64,000 nucleotides of DNA from Acidimicrobiales bacterium MED-G01 (GTDB lineage Bacteria; Actinomycetota; Acidimicrobiia; Acidimicrobiales; Poriferisodalaceae), in assembly GCA_002457435.1 (NCBI GenBank), contig NTLA01000006.1:53070-117069 (forward strand), in the 5' to 3' direction. Within the stretch, counting starts at the first letter, position 1. Every line of letters begins with the position of its first letter. Position numbers and translations under genes: made by a program. The notes below the pieces were generated by a model. It saw only the letters and a list, made by a program, of their open reading frames with translations. It had not been told where the DNA came from and made no database searches. Shown piece by piece: positions 8,110-16,970 of this stretch.

Positions 8110-8901
8110 TCAGTTAAGGCGACTCCACAACCGTGTTGCTAACGCTCTTATTTCGTCTGCTCCACGTTGGTTGCTTCTCGCAGCTAGTTCGTCCATTTGG
8201 CGAGCCGCTTCATCAGTTCTACCGACAGCCTCTAGAGCTGAAGCTAACTGTCGGGCTTCAGCTATGGAAGGATTCTCGAAACACAGAGCTAATTCAAGGG
8301 TGGGAATCAGATCTTTTGTCGATCTGCTTTTGAGATGAATCATCCTCAAGTTATTCAACATTCGGGACAAAATTGACTGATTGGGGACCTGATCTAAATA
8401 GTCTTCCTTGAATTCTGCCGATGGGTGAAGCCGAACGAATAGCTCTTGGGCCTCGTATCGGCTGATCATTTTTCCTTCGAACGGGTTTACGAAGTTGTTG
8501 GGGTCCTCGTATTCCCGAAGGAGGAAGTGACCGGGCATACCAACACCAAGCACTTGGATCGAGCACCGACGAGCAATCTCTATGACTAAGACTCCGAGTG
8601 ATATCGGAATTCCACGTTTGTATTCGATGACCTGATCGATATAGCTATTCCTAGGCGCAAAGTAGTCCAACTCGTCTCCCGCAAAGCCGAGCTCACCGAA
8701 TAGGCACTCGACAACTCCCTCCAAGGTTCTTGTCGACACTTGCTCAGCTAAATCGTCCAGTTTGGTTAACTCCTCATCGAAATTGAAGGTCCGATCCTGG
8801 CAATGGCTACTGAGCGTCAACGCCCCTAGGTCTAGAGGTACGTGAGGTCTTGATAGAAGCTCTCTAAAACGGCCCAAATCGGAGTACTGCGAGGAAGTCA
8901 C
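8110..8901 (-). CDS. SirB1 family protein (transglutaminase-like fold)
   Basis: A 263-residue cytoplasmic protein of the SirB1/YchA family. The signature stretch YFAPRNSYIDQVIEYKRG-IPISLGVLVIEIARR is followed by GVGMPGHFLLR, both typical of the family; the C-terminal third is TPR-like. The core is related to transglutaminases, but the biochemical role in bacteria is not established. The GTG start at 8901 has only a weak ribosome site. It is transcribed divergently from the glycerophosphodiesterase gene. Confidence 0.85.
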   Translation of the reverse strand: MTSSQYSDLGRFRELLSRPHVPLDLGALTLSSHCQDRTFNFDEELTKLDDLAEQVSTRTLEGVVECLFGELGFAGDELDYFAPRNSYIDQVIEYKRGIPISLGVLVIEIARRCSIQVLGVGMPGHFLLREYEDPNNFVNPFEGKMISRYEAQELFVRLHPSAEFKEDYLDQVPNQSILSRMLNNLRMIHLKSRSTKDLIPTLELALCFENPSIAEARQLASALEAVGRTDEAARQMDELAARSNQRGADEIRALATRLWSRLN

Positions 8902-8959
8902 TAGGTCCGGAGAGTAGCTTGGCGAACAACGTTGACGGTGAACCGAGAGACCACAAACG

Positions 8960-9724
8960 ATGCCTATCCCTCATCCTTATCTGGATACAAGCACTCCAGT
9001 GCCGATCGCACACCGCGGTGGGGCTGGCACTTGGCCCGAAAACACGATGCCAGCATTCCAAGGTGCAGTTGATCTCGGGTTTCAATATGTGGAGACGGAC
9101 GTGCATGCGACTGCTGATGGTGTTCTGGTCGCCTTCCACGATAATCAATTGGACCGTGTGACCGATCAGGTCGGCAAAATCTCTGAACTGGCGTGGAGCG
9201 ATGTGCAGAAGGCCTTGGTGGACGGGAGAGAGCCGATACCTCGGTTTGCCGAACTCATGCGGAGTTTTCCGAATCTGAAGGTCAACATTGACCCCAAATC
9301 TAACAATGCGGTGGAACCGCTAATTCGAGAGTTGAAGCAGTTGCAAGCTCTCGACAGAGTCTGCGTGGGTGCCTTTTCCGATTCACGGTTGGGAAAGTTT
9401 CACGAAGAATTCGGACAAGACATATGCCTCAGCATGGGTCCGATTGAAGTAGTCGCAGCGCGTTTTTCTTCTTGGGGCTTTCCGAAATCGAGCTTCCGGG
9501 CCCGTGCCGCACAAGTACCGATTCGCCAAGGACCTATACCGATCGTTGACAAGCGTTTCATTGCTCGTATGCATTCGCTTGGCATCGCTGTCCATGTTTG
9601 GACAATTGACGAGGTACAAGAAATGAACTGGCTCCTGGACCTCGGCGTGGACGGAATCATGACTGATGTGCCGGCAACACTTCTTGACGTGTTCAAGCAG
9701 CGTGATCTATGGCCGAAAGGTTGA
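8960..9724 (+). CDS. glycerophosphodiester phosphodiesterase
   Basis: A 254-residue GDPD-fold enzyme that hydrolyses glycerophosphodiesters to glycerol 3-phosphate and an alcohol. The catalytic HRGG is at residues 18-21, followed by PENTMPAF and the metal-binding ETDVHATADGVLVAFHD. The C-terminal VHVWTIDEVQEMNWLLDLGVDGIMTD is the standard final strand. There is no signal peptide, so it acts in the cytoplasm (UgpQ-like rather than GlpQ-like). It is followed after 10 bases by the FAD oxidase gene. Confidence 0.9.
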   Translation: MPIPHPYLDTSTPVPIAHRGGAGTWPENTMPAFQGAVDLGFQYVETDVHATADGVLVAFHDNQLDRVTDQVGKISELAWSDVQKALVDGREPIPRFAELMRSFPNLKVNIDPKSNNAVEPLIRELKQLQALDRVCVGAFSDSRLGKFHEEFGQDICLSMGPIEVVAARFSSWGFPKSSFRARAAQVPIRQGPIPIVDKRFIARMHSLGIAVHVWTIDEVQEMNWLLDLGVDGIMTDVPATLLDVFKQRDLWPKG

Positions 9725-9734
9725 TCTGGTTGCG

Positions 9735-11117
9735 ATGCTCGATACGACAGTGATTCAAGAATTTCAAAGAATTGTTGGAACCAATCACGCTCTACAAGAA
9801 GAGGCTTTAACCAATAGTTACACCACAGATTGGACTGGCAGATTTCAAGGGAAATCACCCATGGTGCTCAGACCTGCCGACACATCTCAGGTTTCCGAAC
9901 TAGTGAAAGTTGCTCAGAGCGCCGGCCTGAGCATCGTTCCTCAAGGGGGCAATACCGGGTTGGTGGGCGGAAGCATTCCGCTTCATGAAGAGATTGTTAT
10001 TTCAACTTTGCGCATGGATCACTGCGAACCTGTCGACGCCTTAGCGCAGCAAGTGACAGTCGGTTCGGGCGTGACACTGGCGAAAGCGCAATCGCATGTC
10101 TCCCATCTCGACTTGGAAATAGGAGTAGATCTAGCCGCCCGGGATAGTTGCACGATCGGTGGAATGATTGCCACTAACGCCGGTGGAATCAATGTCGTTC
10201 GTTACGGTCCCATGCGAGATCAGCTTTTGGGGATTGAAGCTGTTTTGTCTGATGGATCGATAATCAGTCACCTCGAAGGTCTAGAGAAAGACAACACGGG
10301 ATACAACTTTCCTGGTCTGTTGGCTGGGAGTGAAGGCACACTAGCGATCATCACGAAGGCACGATTACGCCTACATCCTCGTCCAAGCGAGCGCTGCTCA
10401 GCCATGATTGCGTTCAAGACTGTAGATGACGCCGTGGTTGCCACATCACAATTGCGACGCGCTCTTCCGGCCTTGCAAGCTGTTGAAGTCATATTCAGTG
10501 AAGCTATGTCCATAGTCTCGGATCACATTGGGGCTTCAGTTCCTGTGGGAGCTGGATGTCAGGCTTGGCTTCTCGTCGAAGTAGCTGCTAACACCGACCC
10601 GACAGATGAGTTAGCTCATGCCATCGACGACCTAGGGCCGTTGGTTGTAGATGTCGCAGTTGGCTTGGACACCGCAACTCAAAACGGCCTCTGGCAATAC
10701 CGAGAAAAAATCACCGAAGCTATCGCCACCCAAGGGACACCCCACAAGCTAGACGTGACGCTTGGCGCATCTCGTCTTTCTGAGTTCGTGACCGAGGTTC
10801 CCGCATTGATTTCTAGGGTTGACGGCCAAGCGACAACGGTCATGTTCGGTCACTTAGGAGACGGCAATGTTCACGTCAACATTTTGGGTGCCGATGGGGA
10901 TGAACCCAAGGAGAGCGTCGATGATGCTGTACTGCAGTATGTCGCTCAACTCGGCGGAAGCATTTCCGCTGAACATGGAATCGGAACAGCCAAGAAAGAA
11001 TTTCTCCATCTCAATCGATCCGAAGCGGAGCTAGCAGCCTTTCGTGCAATCAAGAAGGGTCTCGACCCGCAGGGAGTCCTCAATCCAAATGTGCTCTTAC
11101 CAACCGAGTACTCGTGA
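9735..11117 (+). CDS. FAD-linked oxidase (GlcD / D-2-hydroxyacid dehydrogenase type)
   Basis: A 460-residue flavoprotein with an N-terminal PCMH-type FAD domain (VPQGGNTGLVGGSI near residues 73-86; GGMIATNAGGINVVRYG) and a C-terminal FAD-oxidase domain (MFGHLGDGNVHVNI, SAEHGIGTAKKEFL). This pattern is that of D-lactate, D-2-hydroxyglutarate and glycolate dehydrogenases that oxidise a 2-hydroxy acid to the 2-oxo acid. I chose ATG 9735, just after the previous gene; the frame is open further upstream but would overlap it. It shares a GTGA overlap (11114-11117) with the next gene. Confidence 0.88.
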   Translation: MLDTTVIQEFQRIVGTNHALQEEALTNSYTTDWTGRFQGKSPMVLRPADTSQVSELVKVAQSAGLSIVPQGGNTGLVGGSIPLHEEIVISTLRMDHCEPVDALAQQVTVGSGVTLAKAQSHVSHLDLEIGVDLAARDSCTIGGMIATNAGGINVVRYGPMRDQLLGIEAVLSDGSIISHLEGLEKDNTGYNFPGLLAGSEGTLAIITKARLRLHPRPSERCSAMIAFKTVDDAVVATSQLRRALPALQAVEVIFSEAMSIVSDHIGASVPVGAGCQAWLLVEVAANTDPTDELAHAIDDLGPLVVDVAVGLDTATQNGLWQYREKITEAIATQGTPHKLDVTLGASRLSEFVTEVPALISRVDGQATTVMFGHLGDGNVHVNILGADGDEPKESVDDAVLQYVAQLGGSISAEHGIGTAKKEFLHLNRSEAELAAFRAIKKGLDPQGVLNPNVLLPTEYS

Positions 11118-12706
11118 CTAATTACGGCCCCTCAGTGCCTTTCGCTGCGCGCTACGCACGGAATGGGATGGTGTGTTCAATTGATCATCTAGCCAGCAGC
11201 GCTGGGGTATCGGTGTTGCGCAAGGGAGGGAATGCAGCTGATGCTGCCATCGCTGCCTCGGCCGTCTTGGCGGTAACAAGCCAACATATGTGTGGTGTTG
11301 GTGGGGATCTCTGGGCCCTGGTTCATGTACCGGGAGAACCGCAACCTTTTGCATTGAACGCAAGCGGTCACAGCGGAAGTGGAGCTGATCTGGATAGCTT
11401 GAGCGCAGACGGTTTTAGAGAAATGCCGTTCCATAAGGATCCCAGAAGTGTCACTATCCCTGGGTGCGTCGATGGCTGGCTTGCTCTTCACCAAAGATTC
11501 GGTCGACTCCCTCTGGATCAAATATTTGCTGACGCAATTGATCTCGCCAATCAGGGTTTCCCTCTAAGTGCTGAATGCGCTCAAGCGACAAAACTGTTGG
11601 AGCACATCGATAACACCGACGATTATTTCGTCAACGGGCTACCGCAGCCCGGGGAACTCATTCGGCGTAGCAGCCTTGGGGAAGCTCTCGAGGGCGTCAC
11701 CCGCGGTGGCCGCGAAGCTTTCTACGAAGGAGCATTCGGGGAGGAATTTGTTGCCTTCGGTGCTGGCGAATACACCAGCGAAGACCTGCAGAACATCCAG
11801 GCAGATTGGGTCGAACCGCTCGCCGTCGAGGCTTTTGGTCAACGAATTTGGAGTCTGCCACCAAACTCCCAAGGATATCTATGTCTTTCATCGGCGTGGA
11901 TTGCCAATCAACTCGAAATACCGGCCAATTCTTCTGACCCTCTGTTTTGGCACTTATTAGCCGAAGCCTCTCTCCAAGCGGGCTTTGACCGACCAGATGT
12001 GCTCCACCAAGATGCTGACGGCGACTGGTTGCTGGATCCGGAGCGTTTGCAGCCACGGGCGTCTGCTATCAGCCCACTCCATACTTCGAGATTGCCGGCA
12101 GGCGTGAACGATGGTGACACCATCTATTTAAACGCCGTGGATGCGGATCGCATGGGAGTGTCATTAATACAGTCGAACGCATCAGGGTGGGGCGCCTTGG
12201 TCTTTCTTCCGAAGCCTAGAATTTCGCTGCATAACCGAGGAATCGGATTTTCGCCTAACCCCGATAGCCCTGCCGCATACGGACCCCGCAAGCGTCCTCC
12301 CCACACATTGGCTCCAACACTGGTAGAAAATCTCGACGGGACCCTGCGCTCTCTGGTTGGCACAATGGGTGGTGACTCTCAGCCGCAGGTGGTGTTGCAA
12401 CTGCTAGCTCGCTTGTTTGTATCAGGCGAAGACCCGGGACAGGCGCTCGCTGCCCCACGTTGGCGATTCGCTGCTTCCCCTTCGAATGGATTCAATACCT
12501 GGGCGGAACCAAGGGAAGTCATCCTGGAGATAGAAGGTCAGCATCCGAGCTTAATTTCCAACTTGGAACGATTGGGTCACATTGTTAACTCATTGCCTGC
12601 CAATAACAGTGCTTTCGGCCATGCGCACATAATCAGCGTTGAAGGAAACGTTTTGTCTGGTGCCGCCGAGCCGCGGGTTACCGCCTCGGGCACTGCCAGC
12701 TACTAA
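11114..12706 (+). CDS. gamma-glutamyltransferase family protein
   Basis: A 530-residue Ntn-hydrolase of the gamma-glutamyltransferase family, normally self-cleaved before a threonine. The N-terminal GGNAADAAIAAS is typical and the probable nucleophile is T336 in GDTIYLNAVD; the C-terminal GTMGGDSQPQ matches the glycine-rich oxyanion region. The canonical TTH[YF] around the nucleophile is replaced by DTIY, so the substrate may not be glutathione. No signal peptide is visible, unlike periplasmic Ggt. Oxamate amidohydrolase-like members are an alternative. Translation is coupled to the upstream FAD oxidase by a GTGA overlap. Confidence 0.85.
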   Translation: MTNYGPSVPFAARYARNGMVCSIDHLASSAGVSVLRKGGNAADAAIAASAVLAVTSQHMCGVGGDLWALVHVPGEPQPFALNASGHSGSGADLDSLSADGFREMPFHKDPRSVTIPGCVDGWLALHQRFGRLPLDQIFADAIDLANQGFPLSAECAQATKLLEHIDNTDDYFVNGLPQPGELIRRSSLGEALEGVTRGGREAFYEGAFGEEFVAFGAGEYTSEDLQNIQADWVEPLAVEAFGQRIWSLPPNSQGYLCLSSAWIANQLEIPANSSDPLFWHLLAEASLQAGFDRPDVLHQDADGDWLLDPERLQPRASAISPLHTSRLPAGVNDGDTIYLNAVDADRMGVSLIQSNASGWGALVFLPKPRISLHNRGIGFSPNPDSPAAYGPRKRPPHTLAPTLVENLDGTLRSLVGTMGGDSQPQVVLQLLARLFVSGEDPGQALAAPRWRFAASPSNGFNTWAEPREVILEIEGQHPSLISNLERLGHIVNSLPANNSAFGHAHIISVEGNVLSGAAEPRVTASGTASY

Positions 12707-12710
12707 ATAG

Positions 12711-12728
12711 AACTGCTCAGCGGTTTTT
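12711..12728 (+). terminator. possible intrinsic terminator after the gamma-glutamyltransferase-like gene
   Basis: AACTGC (12711-12716) and GCGGTT (12720-12725) form a 6-bp stem, including one G-U pair, around the loop TCA, then the T-run continues to 12728. The loop is also the stop codon of the convergent crotonase gene. The stem is short, so this is tentative. Confidence 0.4.
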
Positions 12729-13532
12729 CCAGTTCACTTCTCGTTTCCCCAAAAATGAACTCATCGCCTGTTTGCTGTCTTCCGTCCCGGCAGAAAGAAT
12801 CTGAGTGCGGTTTTCCATGTCGATACCGGCTCGCAAGCTCGGAATCTCAAGGTTGGACCACATCACTTCTTTCGTCATCCAAACTCCGAAGGGACTGTTG
12901 CGCGATATTTCCCTAGCGACCGACAGACACTTTTCCGCTAGATCTTCATCGGCGACCACGTTGGTAACGAGGCCTATCCGATTGGCTTCCTGCGAGTCGA
13001 TCACGCGTCCAGTAAGCATCAGTTCCCAGGCTCTCGATGCACCGATAAGGCGTGGGAGCATCCAACTGACCCCAATATCGCAACCGGAAATTCCAAGTCG
13101 GACGAAAGCAGTTCCGAATTTCGCGGAAACACCGCAGTACCGAACATCGCTAGCGCAAGCCAATGCGAATCCACCACCGGCCGCCGCGCCGTTCACACCC
13201 GCAATTATTGGTTGCCGTACGTCACGCATACGATGAACCAATTCGGCAATGTATTGCTGCACCGCCATCCCCTGTTGTTGTTCCCCAAACTCCTCGGTGC
13301 CCGGAATCTTGCCGAAGCCCGTTAAGTCGAGACCGGCGCAAAAGCCTCGACCAGCTCCTGTAAGGATGATGACACGTACGGTGTGATCGTTGTCGATGGC
13401 ATCCAACGCTCCGTGTAAATCATTGACTAGGCCATAGGTCATGGCGTTCAACCGTTCGGGCCTGTTGAGGGTTACTCTTGCTATTCCGTCTTCAGGAAAG
13501 TCAATCTCGAGATTGTCATATGTAGTTTCCAT
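12717..13532 (-). CDS. crotonase / enoyl-CoA hydratase-like protein
   Basis: A 271-residue crotonase-fold protein acting on an acyl-CoA thioester. The oxyanion-hole stretches GRGFCAGLDL and GAAAGGGFALA are conserved. Both glutamates used by classical enoyl-CoA hydratase are absent: the position in GGGCELA is Ala (GGGFALA), and the position in FGQPE is Phe (FGTAFVRLG). The protein therefore probably does not hydrate enoyl-CoA in the standard way; an isomerase, hydrolase or other activity is possible. It is convergent with the gamma-glutamyltransferase-like gene and divergent in type from the other three crotonases here. Confidence 0.87.
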   Translation of the reverse strand: METTYDNLEIDFPEDGIARVTLNRPERLNAMTYGLVNDLHGALDAIDNDHTVRVIILTGAGRGFCAGLDLTGFGKIPGTEEFGEQQQGMAVQQYIAELVHRMRDVRQPIIAGVNGAAAGGGFALACASDVRYCGVSAKFGTAFVRLGISGCDIGVSWMLPRLIGASRAWELMLTGRVIDSQEANRIGLVTNVVADEDLAEKCLSVAREISRNSPFGVWMTKEVMWSNLEIPSLRAGIDMENRTQILSAGTEDSKQAMSSFLGKREVNWKNR

Positions 13533-13583
13533 GGGGTTGCCTCTTTCGAGAGGAAACTGACACTAGCTCGAATTATGGGTCTC

Positions 13584-14090
13584 TTAGGAGCCTTCGCCCT
13601 CTGTAGCGACTTCAATTCGACCTGACCCATGGGATTGAGCATTACGGCAGGCGGATTGCGCTGCGTCTAAGAGATCTTGTGCGTCCATGGCGTGTGAGGG
13701 ATAACACGCGACGCCTGCTGAAAGAGTCACGATGTCACGGGAAGGTGATTCGGCGTTGGCATTCCTGACTCGATCTGCAGCCCATACAGCGCCCGCTTCT
13801 GATGTGTCGTCTAGGAGGGCAACCAGCACACCGCGGCCTAAGTCACAAATAGTGTCTGATTCGCGCACGGTGTTAGTGATCACCCTAGAGGTTGATCGCA
13901 TCGCATGCTCTCGCACATAAGGCGCGAACGATTCGAACTCATCTAGTTGGAAGTAAACGACCGATATTGGCTTTAATGTTCTTCGAGCCAACGCCATTTT
14001 GCGCTCAAGTACCACCGAGAGCACGCGACCGTCCGGTAAACCGGTGACCGAGTCGGTTATAGAGTCGACGCTCACTTCGGGTCCGCGCAT
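13584..14090 (-). CDS. degenerate GGDEF-domain protein
   Basis: A 168-residue protein that is essentially one GGDEF domain without a sensor or membrane part. DSVTGLPDGRVL matches the domain's opening D-x-LTGLxNR segment, and the C-terminal VTLSAGVACYP matches the T-x-S-x-GVA strand. The signature GGDEF is replaced by DLGRGVLVALL, so it should lack diguanylate cyclase activity; it may bind nucleotide or act by protein contact. An inverted repeat lies about 18 bases upstream of its start (14108-14136), a candidate for regulation. Confidence 0.8.
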   Translation of the reverse strand: MRGPEVSVDSITDSVTGLPDGRVLSVVLERKMALARRTLKPISVVYFQLDEFESFAPYVREHAMRSTSRVITNTVRESDTICDLGRGVLVALLDDTSEAGAVWAADRVRNANAESPSRDIVTLSAGVACYPSHAMDAQDLLDAAQSACRNAQSHGSGRIEVATEGEGS

Positions 14091-14107
14091 CAGATTTAGA
14101 TCTCTCG

Positions 14108-14136
14108 TTTCACATCAGGCGACAAAGGATGTGAAA
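14108..14136. repeat. 9-bp perfect inverted repeat upstream of the GGDEF-like gene
   Basis: TTTCACATC (14108-14116) and GATGTGAAA (14128-14136) are exact inverses separated by 11 bases. The repeat lies between divergent genes, close to the minus-strand start at 14090. It could be a repressor operator or an RNA hairpin in the leader. Confidence 0.5.
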
Positions 14137-14195
14137 TGCAAGGGTGCCAGAGTGCGGCCGGAAGGACAAGGGAAGATCAACAAGAGGGCCAGGAT

Positions 14196-14208
14196 TTGCG
14201 AATCGCAA
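14196..14208. promoter_or_regulatory. 13-bp palindrome upstream of the FAH-family gene (possible operator)
   Basis: TTGCGA-A-TCGCAA is a perfect palindrome with a single central base, ending 36 bases before the ATG at 14245. Its size and place are typical of a dimeric repressor site. No regulator gene is adjacent. Confidence 0.45.
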
Positions 14209-14244
14209 CTCTCCTCCTGTCCAGGTCGGGACTATGGTCCCTAC

Positions 14245-15087
14245 ATGCTTATTGCTCGACACCTCCGCGAGGGCAGCGTTCACGTTGCTTCAGTCGTGGA
14301 TGACGAATTGGTTGACCTCGATACCGATCATGATGACCTCCCCCAACTCTTAGCTGCTGGGCTAAACGTTGAAGCCTTAGCTACAGGGACACACACAGCA
14401 CTGTCCGATGCGCATCTCTTAGCGCCCGTGGGCGCCCCGCCAGCAATTCTGGCTGTGGGCTTGAACTATCGGGCTCACGCAGAGGAGGGCGGCAGAGAAG
14501 TGCCCACTACACCAGTGATATTCACTAAGCATCACAACTGCATAATTGGCCCTGGTGCTGGTATCCATATTCCGACCATCGCCCCGGAAAAGGTTGATTA
14601 CGAAGGCGAGTTAGCGCTCGTCATCGGTAAACGCTGCAGACACGTCCCGCGCGATCGCGCCCGGGAGGTAATCGCTGGCTACACGGTCATGAACGATGTG
14701 AGTGTCAGAGATTGGCAACGGGCCAGCCCAACAATGCTGATGGGTAAATCTTGGGATACTCACGGCCCTATGGGTCCGTGGATGGCTACCAGCGACTCGG
14801 TTGACCCACACAACCTGCAGCTAACCACTCGAGTTAACGGCGAGATTCGTCAGAATTCGAATACCGACGACCTGATCTTCGATTGTTTTGACATCGTGCA
14901 CCATCTTTCTTCCGCCTTCACCCTCGAGGCGGGCACTGTCATTGCTACCGGGACACCGGCAGGTGTAGGGCTGTACTGGGATCCACCCAAGATGCTTGTC
15001 GCAGGCGATGAGGTGTCAATCACCATCGAGGGAATCGGGACACTAACTAATCCCGTTATCTCGGAACCCGATACGCAGCTTCTGTAA
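14245..15087 (+). CDS. fumarylacetoacetate hydrolase family protein
   Basis: A 280-residue member of the FAH superfamily, whose members hydrolyse or decarboxylate 2,4-dioxo acids, often at the end of aromatic degradation. Metal-binding acidic residues are in VDYEGELALVIG, and GYTVMNDVSVRDWQ and the C-terminal VIATGTPAGVG are typical. I chose ATG 14245, which starts the conserved region; the frame is open back to 13999 but that part overlaps the divergent GGDEF-like gene and is unconserved in appearance. The actual substrate could be an acylpyruvate, oxaloacetate or 2-oxo-hept-3-ene-dioate. Confidence 0.88.
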   Translation: MLIARHLREGSVHVASVVDDELVDLDTDHDDLPQLLAAGLNVEALATGTHTALSDAHLLAPVGAPPAILAVGLNYRAHAEEGGREVPTTPVIFTKHHNCIIGPGAGIHIPTIAPEKVDYEGELALVIGKRCRHVPRDRAREVIAGYTVMNDVSVRDWQRASPTMLMGKSWDTHGPMGPWMATSDSVDPHNLQLTTRVNGEIRQNSNTDDLIFDCFDIVHHLSSAFTLEAGTVIATGTPAGVGLYWDPPKMLVAGDEVSITIEGIGTLTNPVISEPDTQLL

Positions 15088-15090
15088 CTC

Positions 15091-16863
15091 TTAGTGAAAT
15101 AGGGATTCAGGAATTTCGACGATCTTCGCCCTCAAATATTCTCCTAAGGCCTTTGCCTGAGGGTCCTGCCGGGTTGAAGCGGCGACTCCTTCTTCTAAGA
15201 GTCCATGGAAAATAAAGTTCATACTCCACAAGTTGGCTAGGAGATAACGGTCAATGTGTCTCTCATCTGCCTCGGGCATCAGCGTTTTCAACCTATCGAC
15301 GGATAGGTAATCGGCTAACCAAACGTATGCTTCCGCGGACCGAGCGAATATCCCCAAGTTTGCGTTCGGACCCTTGTCTCCAGACCTAGTTCCAAATAAC
15401 GCCCCTAAGGGTGATGACCTGGTTGGCCCTTGAGGAAGATCTGGTAATTCAAGCTCCGGGGTGCTGATCTCCCGACCATCGAGTAATGGAGTGCTGTCTA
15501 CAACTGTGAGTTTGCCGTCGACAACTACTTCCATCGGCACTAGGCCAGAATCGACCAGGGTTGGCCAATACACACCGAACGGTTGACCAGCTCCTGGGCC
15601 TCCCCCCGTCCCAAACATGCCGGGAATCGAGCAGAGCCCAATTTCAGTTCCAGCATTCGAGAACGCTCTTCCCACTTTCCTTTCGTCAGGGTCTTTGACA
15701 ATGATCTTGTAGACCGCCACCGCCTCTTCATTCGTGGCCGGATTCTCTTTGTGGGTTGGTAGGAATTTACGTACGACTGATTCATAGTCTTCGGGCCCAT
15801 ATGGGCAGCTATTCCAGAACTGGCGTTCAATCAGTTCAGCTTTTGCTTCGATATCCAACCCTGTCAAACCGATGGAGATTTGGTTTCGAAAACCACCTTG
15901 GTAGTTCATCGCGACTTTGAGTTGCTCAGGCGCAGGTTCTCCTCGGGTTCCTGAGATTTTCACACGGTCTCTATCTAATTCTTCGACCTTTATCGTGTCG
16001 AAACGACTGACCACATCGGGGTTGAAATAGCGTTCGCTCTGGATTTCGTAGAGGAGCTGAGAGGTAACTGTCCCAACCGATACTTCCCCGCCGGTTCCAT
16101 CATGTTTGCCAATGACAGAACTACCGTCGGCAAACACCTCCGCCCAAGGGAATCCGGGATATGTCAAATCTTCGATCTCAGTGAAGAATGAGTAGTTTCC
16201 GCCTGTCGCTTGACCTCCGCATTCAATGACATGTCCCGCAACAATCGCCCCAGCCAATGCATCCCAGTCGTCCCGTTGCCAGCCGTGGTGCCAAGCTGCC
16301 GGACCAGCTACCACCGCAGCATCTGTCGCCCTGCCGGTTACTACGATGTCAGCACCTTGGTTGAGCGCCTCGACGATTCCCCAACAGCCGATATATGCGT
16401 TCGCTGTCACGATTCGCTGTGCAAGATCACCTAATGGCTGCCCAGTATCAAGATGCGGGAAATCGTTTCCCGCCTCCATGAGCTGGACTAACCGCGGAGT
16501 TAGGTCATCACCAGCCACATAGGCAATTGAAGGGTTAAGACCCAAACGGTCCGCTACTTCCTGAACCGCGTCGGCACAGCCTTCTGGGTTCAAACCACCT
16601 GCATTGGTGACGACCTTGATCTTTCGATCAAGACACTCGCCCATGACATCTTCCATTTGGGTCACAAATGTTCGGGCGTAGCCTCCCCCTGGAGCTTTGG
16701 CTTGGATCCGGGACAAGATAAGCATCGTTAGCTCTGCCAACCAGTCCCCCGTCAGCGCATCAATAGGCCCACCATGAACCATTTCCCTTGCTGCTGACAA
16801 TCGGTCACCGAAAAATCCACTGCAGTTAGCGATTCGGATCGGCTGTTCGGTTGAGGCTTCCAT
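15091..16863 (-). CDS. acyclic terpene utilisation AtuA-like protein (DUF1446)
   Basis: A 590-residue cytoplasmic protein of the AtuA/DUF1446 family. Typical stretches are IANCSGFFGDRLSAA near the N-terminus, KVVTNAGGLNPEGCADAV, VVTGRATDAAVVAGPAAW and GGNYSFFTEIEDL. Relatives lie in terpene (citronellol/geraniol) and related acyl-CoA pathways, but the reaction is not settled. GGAGGA stands 6 bases before ATG 16863. It ends 3 bases from the convergent FAH-family gene. A C-terminal region of about 100 residues (SSPLGALFGTRSGDKGPNAN) matches the family's second domain. Confidence 0.88.
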   Translation of the reverse strand: MEASTEQPIRIANCSGFFGDRLSAAREMVHGGPIDALTGDWLAELTMLILSRIQAKAPGGGYARTFVTQMEDVMGECLDRKIKVVTNAGGLNPEGCADAVQEVADRLGLNPSIAYVAGDDLTPRLVQLMEAGNDFPHLDTGQPLGDLAQRIVTANAYIGCWGIVEALNQGADIVVTGRATDAAVVAGPAAWHHGWQRDDWDALAGAIVAGHVIECGGQATGGNYSFFTEIEDLTYPGFPWAEVFADGSSVIGKHDGTGGEVSVGTVTSQLLYEIQSERYFNPDVVSRFDTIKVEELDRDRVKISGTRGEPAPEQLKVAMNYQGGFRNQISIGLTGLDIEAKAELIERQFWNSCPYGPEDYESVVRKFLPTHKENPATNEEAVAVYKIIVKDPDERKVGRAFSNAGTEIGLCSIPGMFGTGGGPGAGQPFGVYWPTLVDSGLVPMEVVVDGKLTVVDSTPLLDGREISTPELELPDLPQGPTRSSPLGALFGTRSGDKGPNANLGIFARSAEAYVWLADYLSVDRLKTLMPEADERHIDRYLLANLWSMNFIFHGLLEEGVAASTRQDPQAKALGEYLRAKIVEIPESLFH

Positions 16864-16888
16864 TTTTATCCTCCAAGATAACTATTCC

Positions 16889-16897
16889 TTACGGTAA
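16889..16897. promoter_or_regulatory. short palindrome TTACGGTAA upstream of the AtuA-like gene
   Basis: A 9-base palindrome lies 26 bases upstream of the AtuA-like start. On the minus strand it is followed by TAGTTAT, a possible -10 element. Similar CGGTTAC-type palindromes occur at 28290 and 52615, so a shared regulator is conceivable. Confidence 0.3.
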
Positions 16898-16970
16898 TCG
16901 AATCAACGAGGATCCTCCTAAGTGCTGAGATGCCCCAACACACAGACACGTGTTCTGACAGAATGACTCC

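Noticed and set aside
13999..14244. Long N-terminal extension of the FAH-family protein
   Set aside because: It overlaps the GGDEF-like gene's 5' end on the other strand, contains the palindromes, and precedes the family's usual start at 14245.
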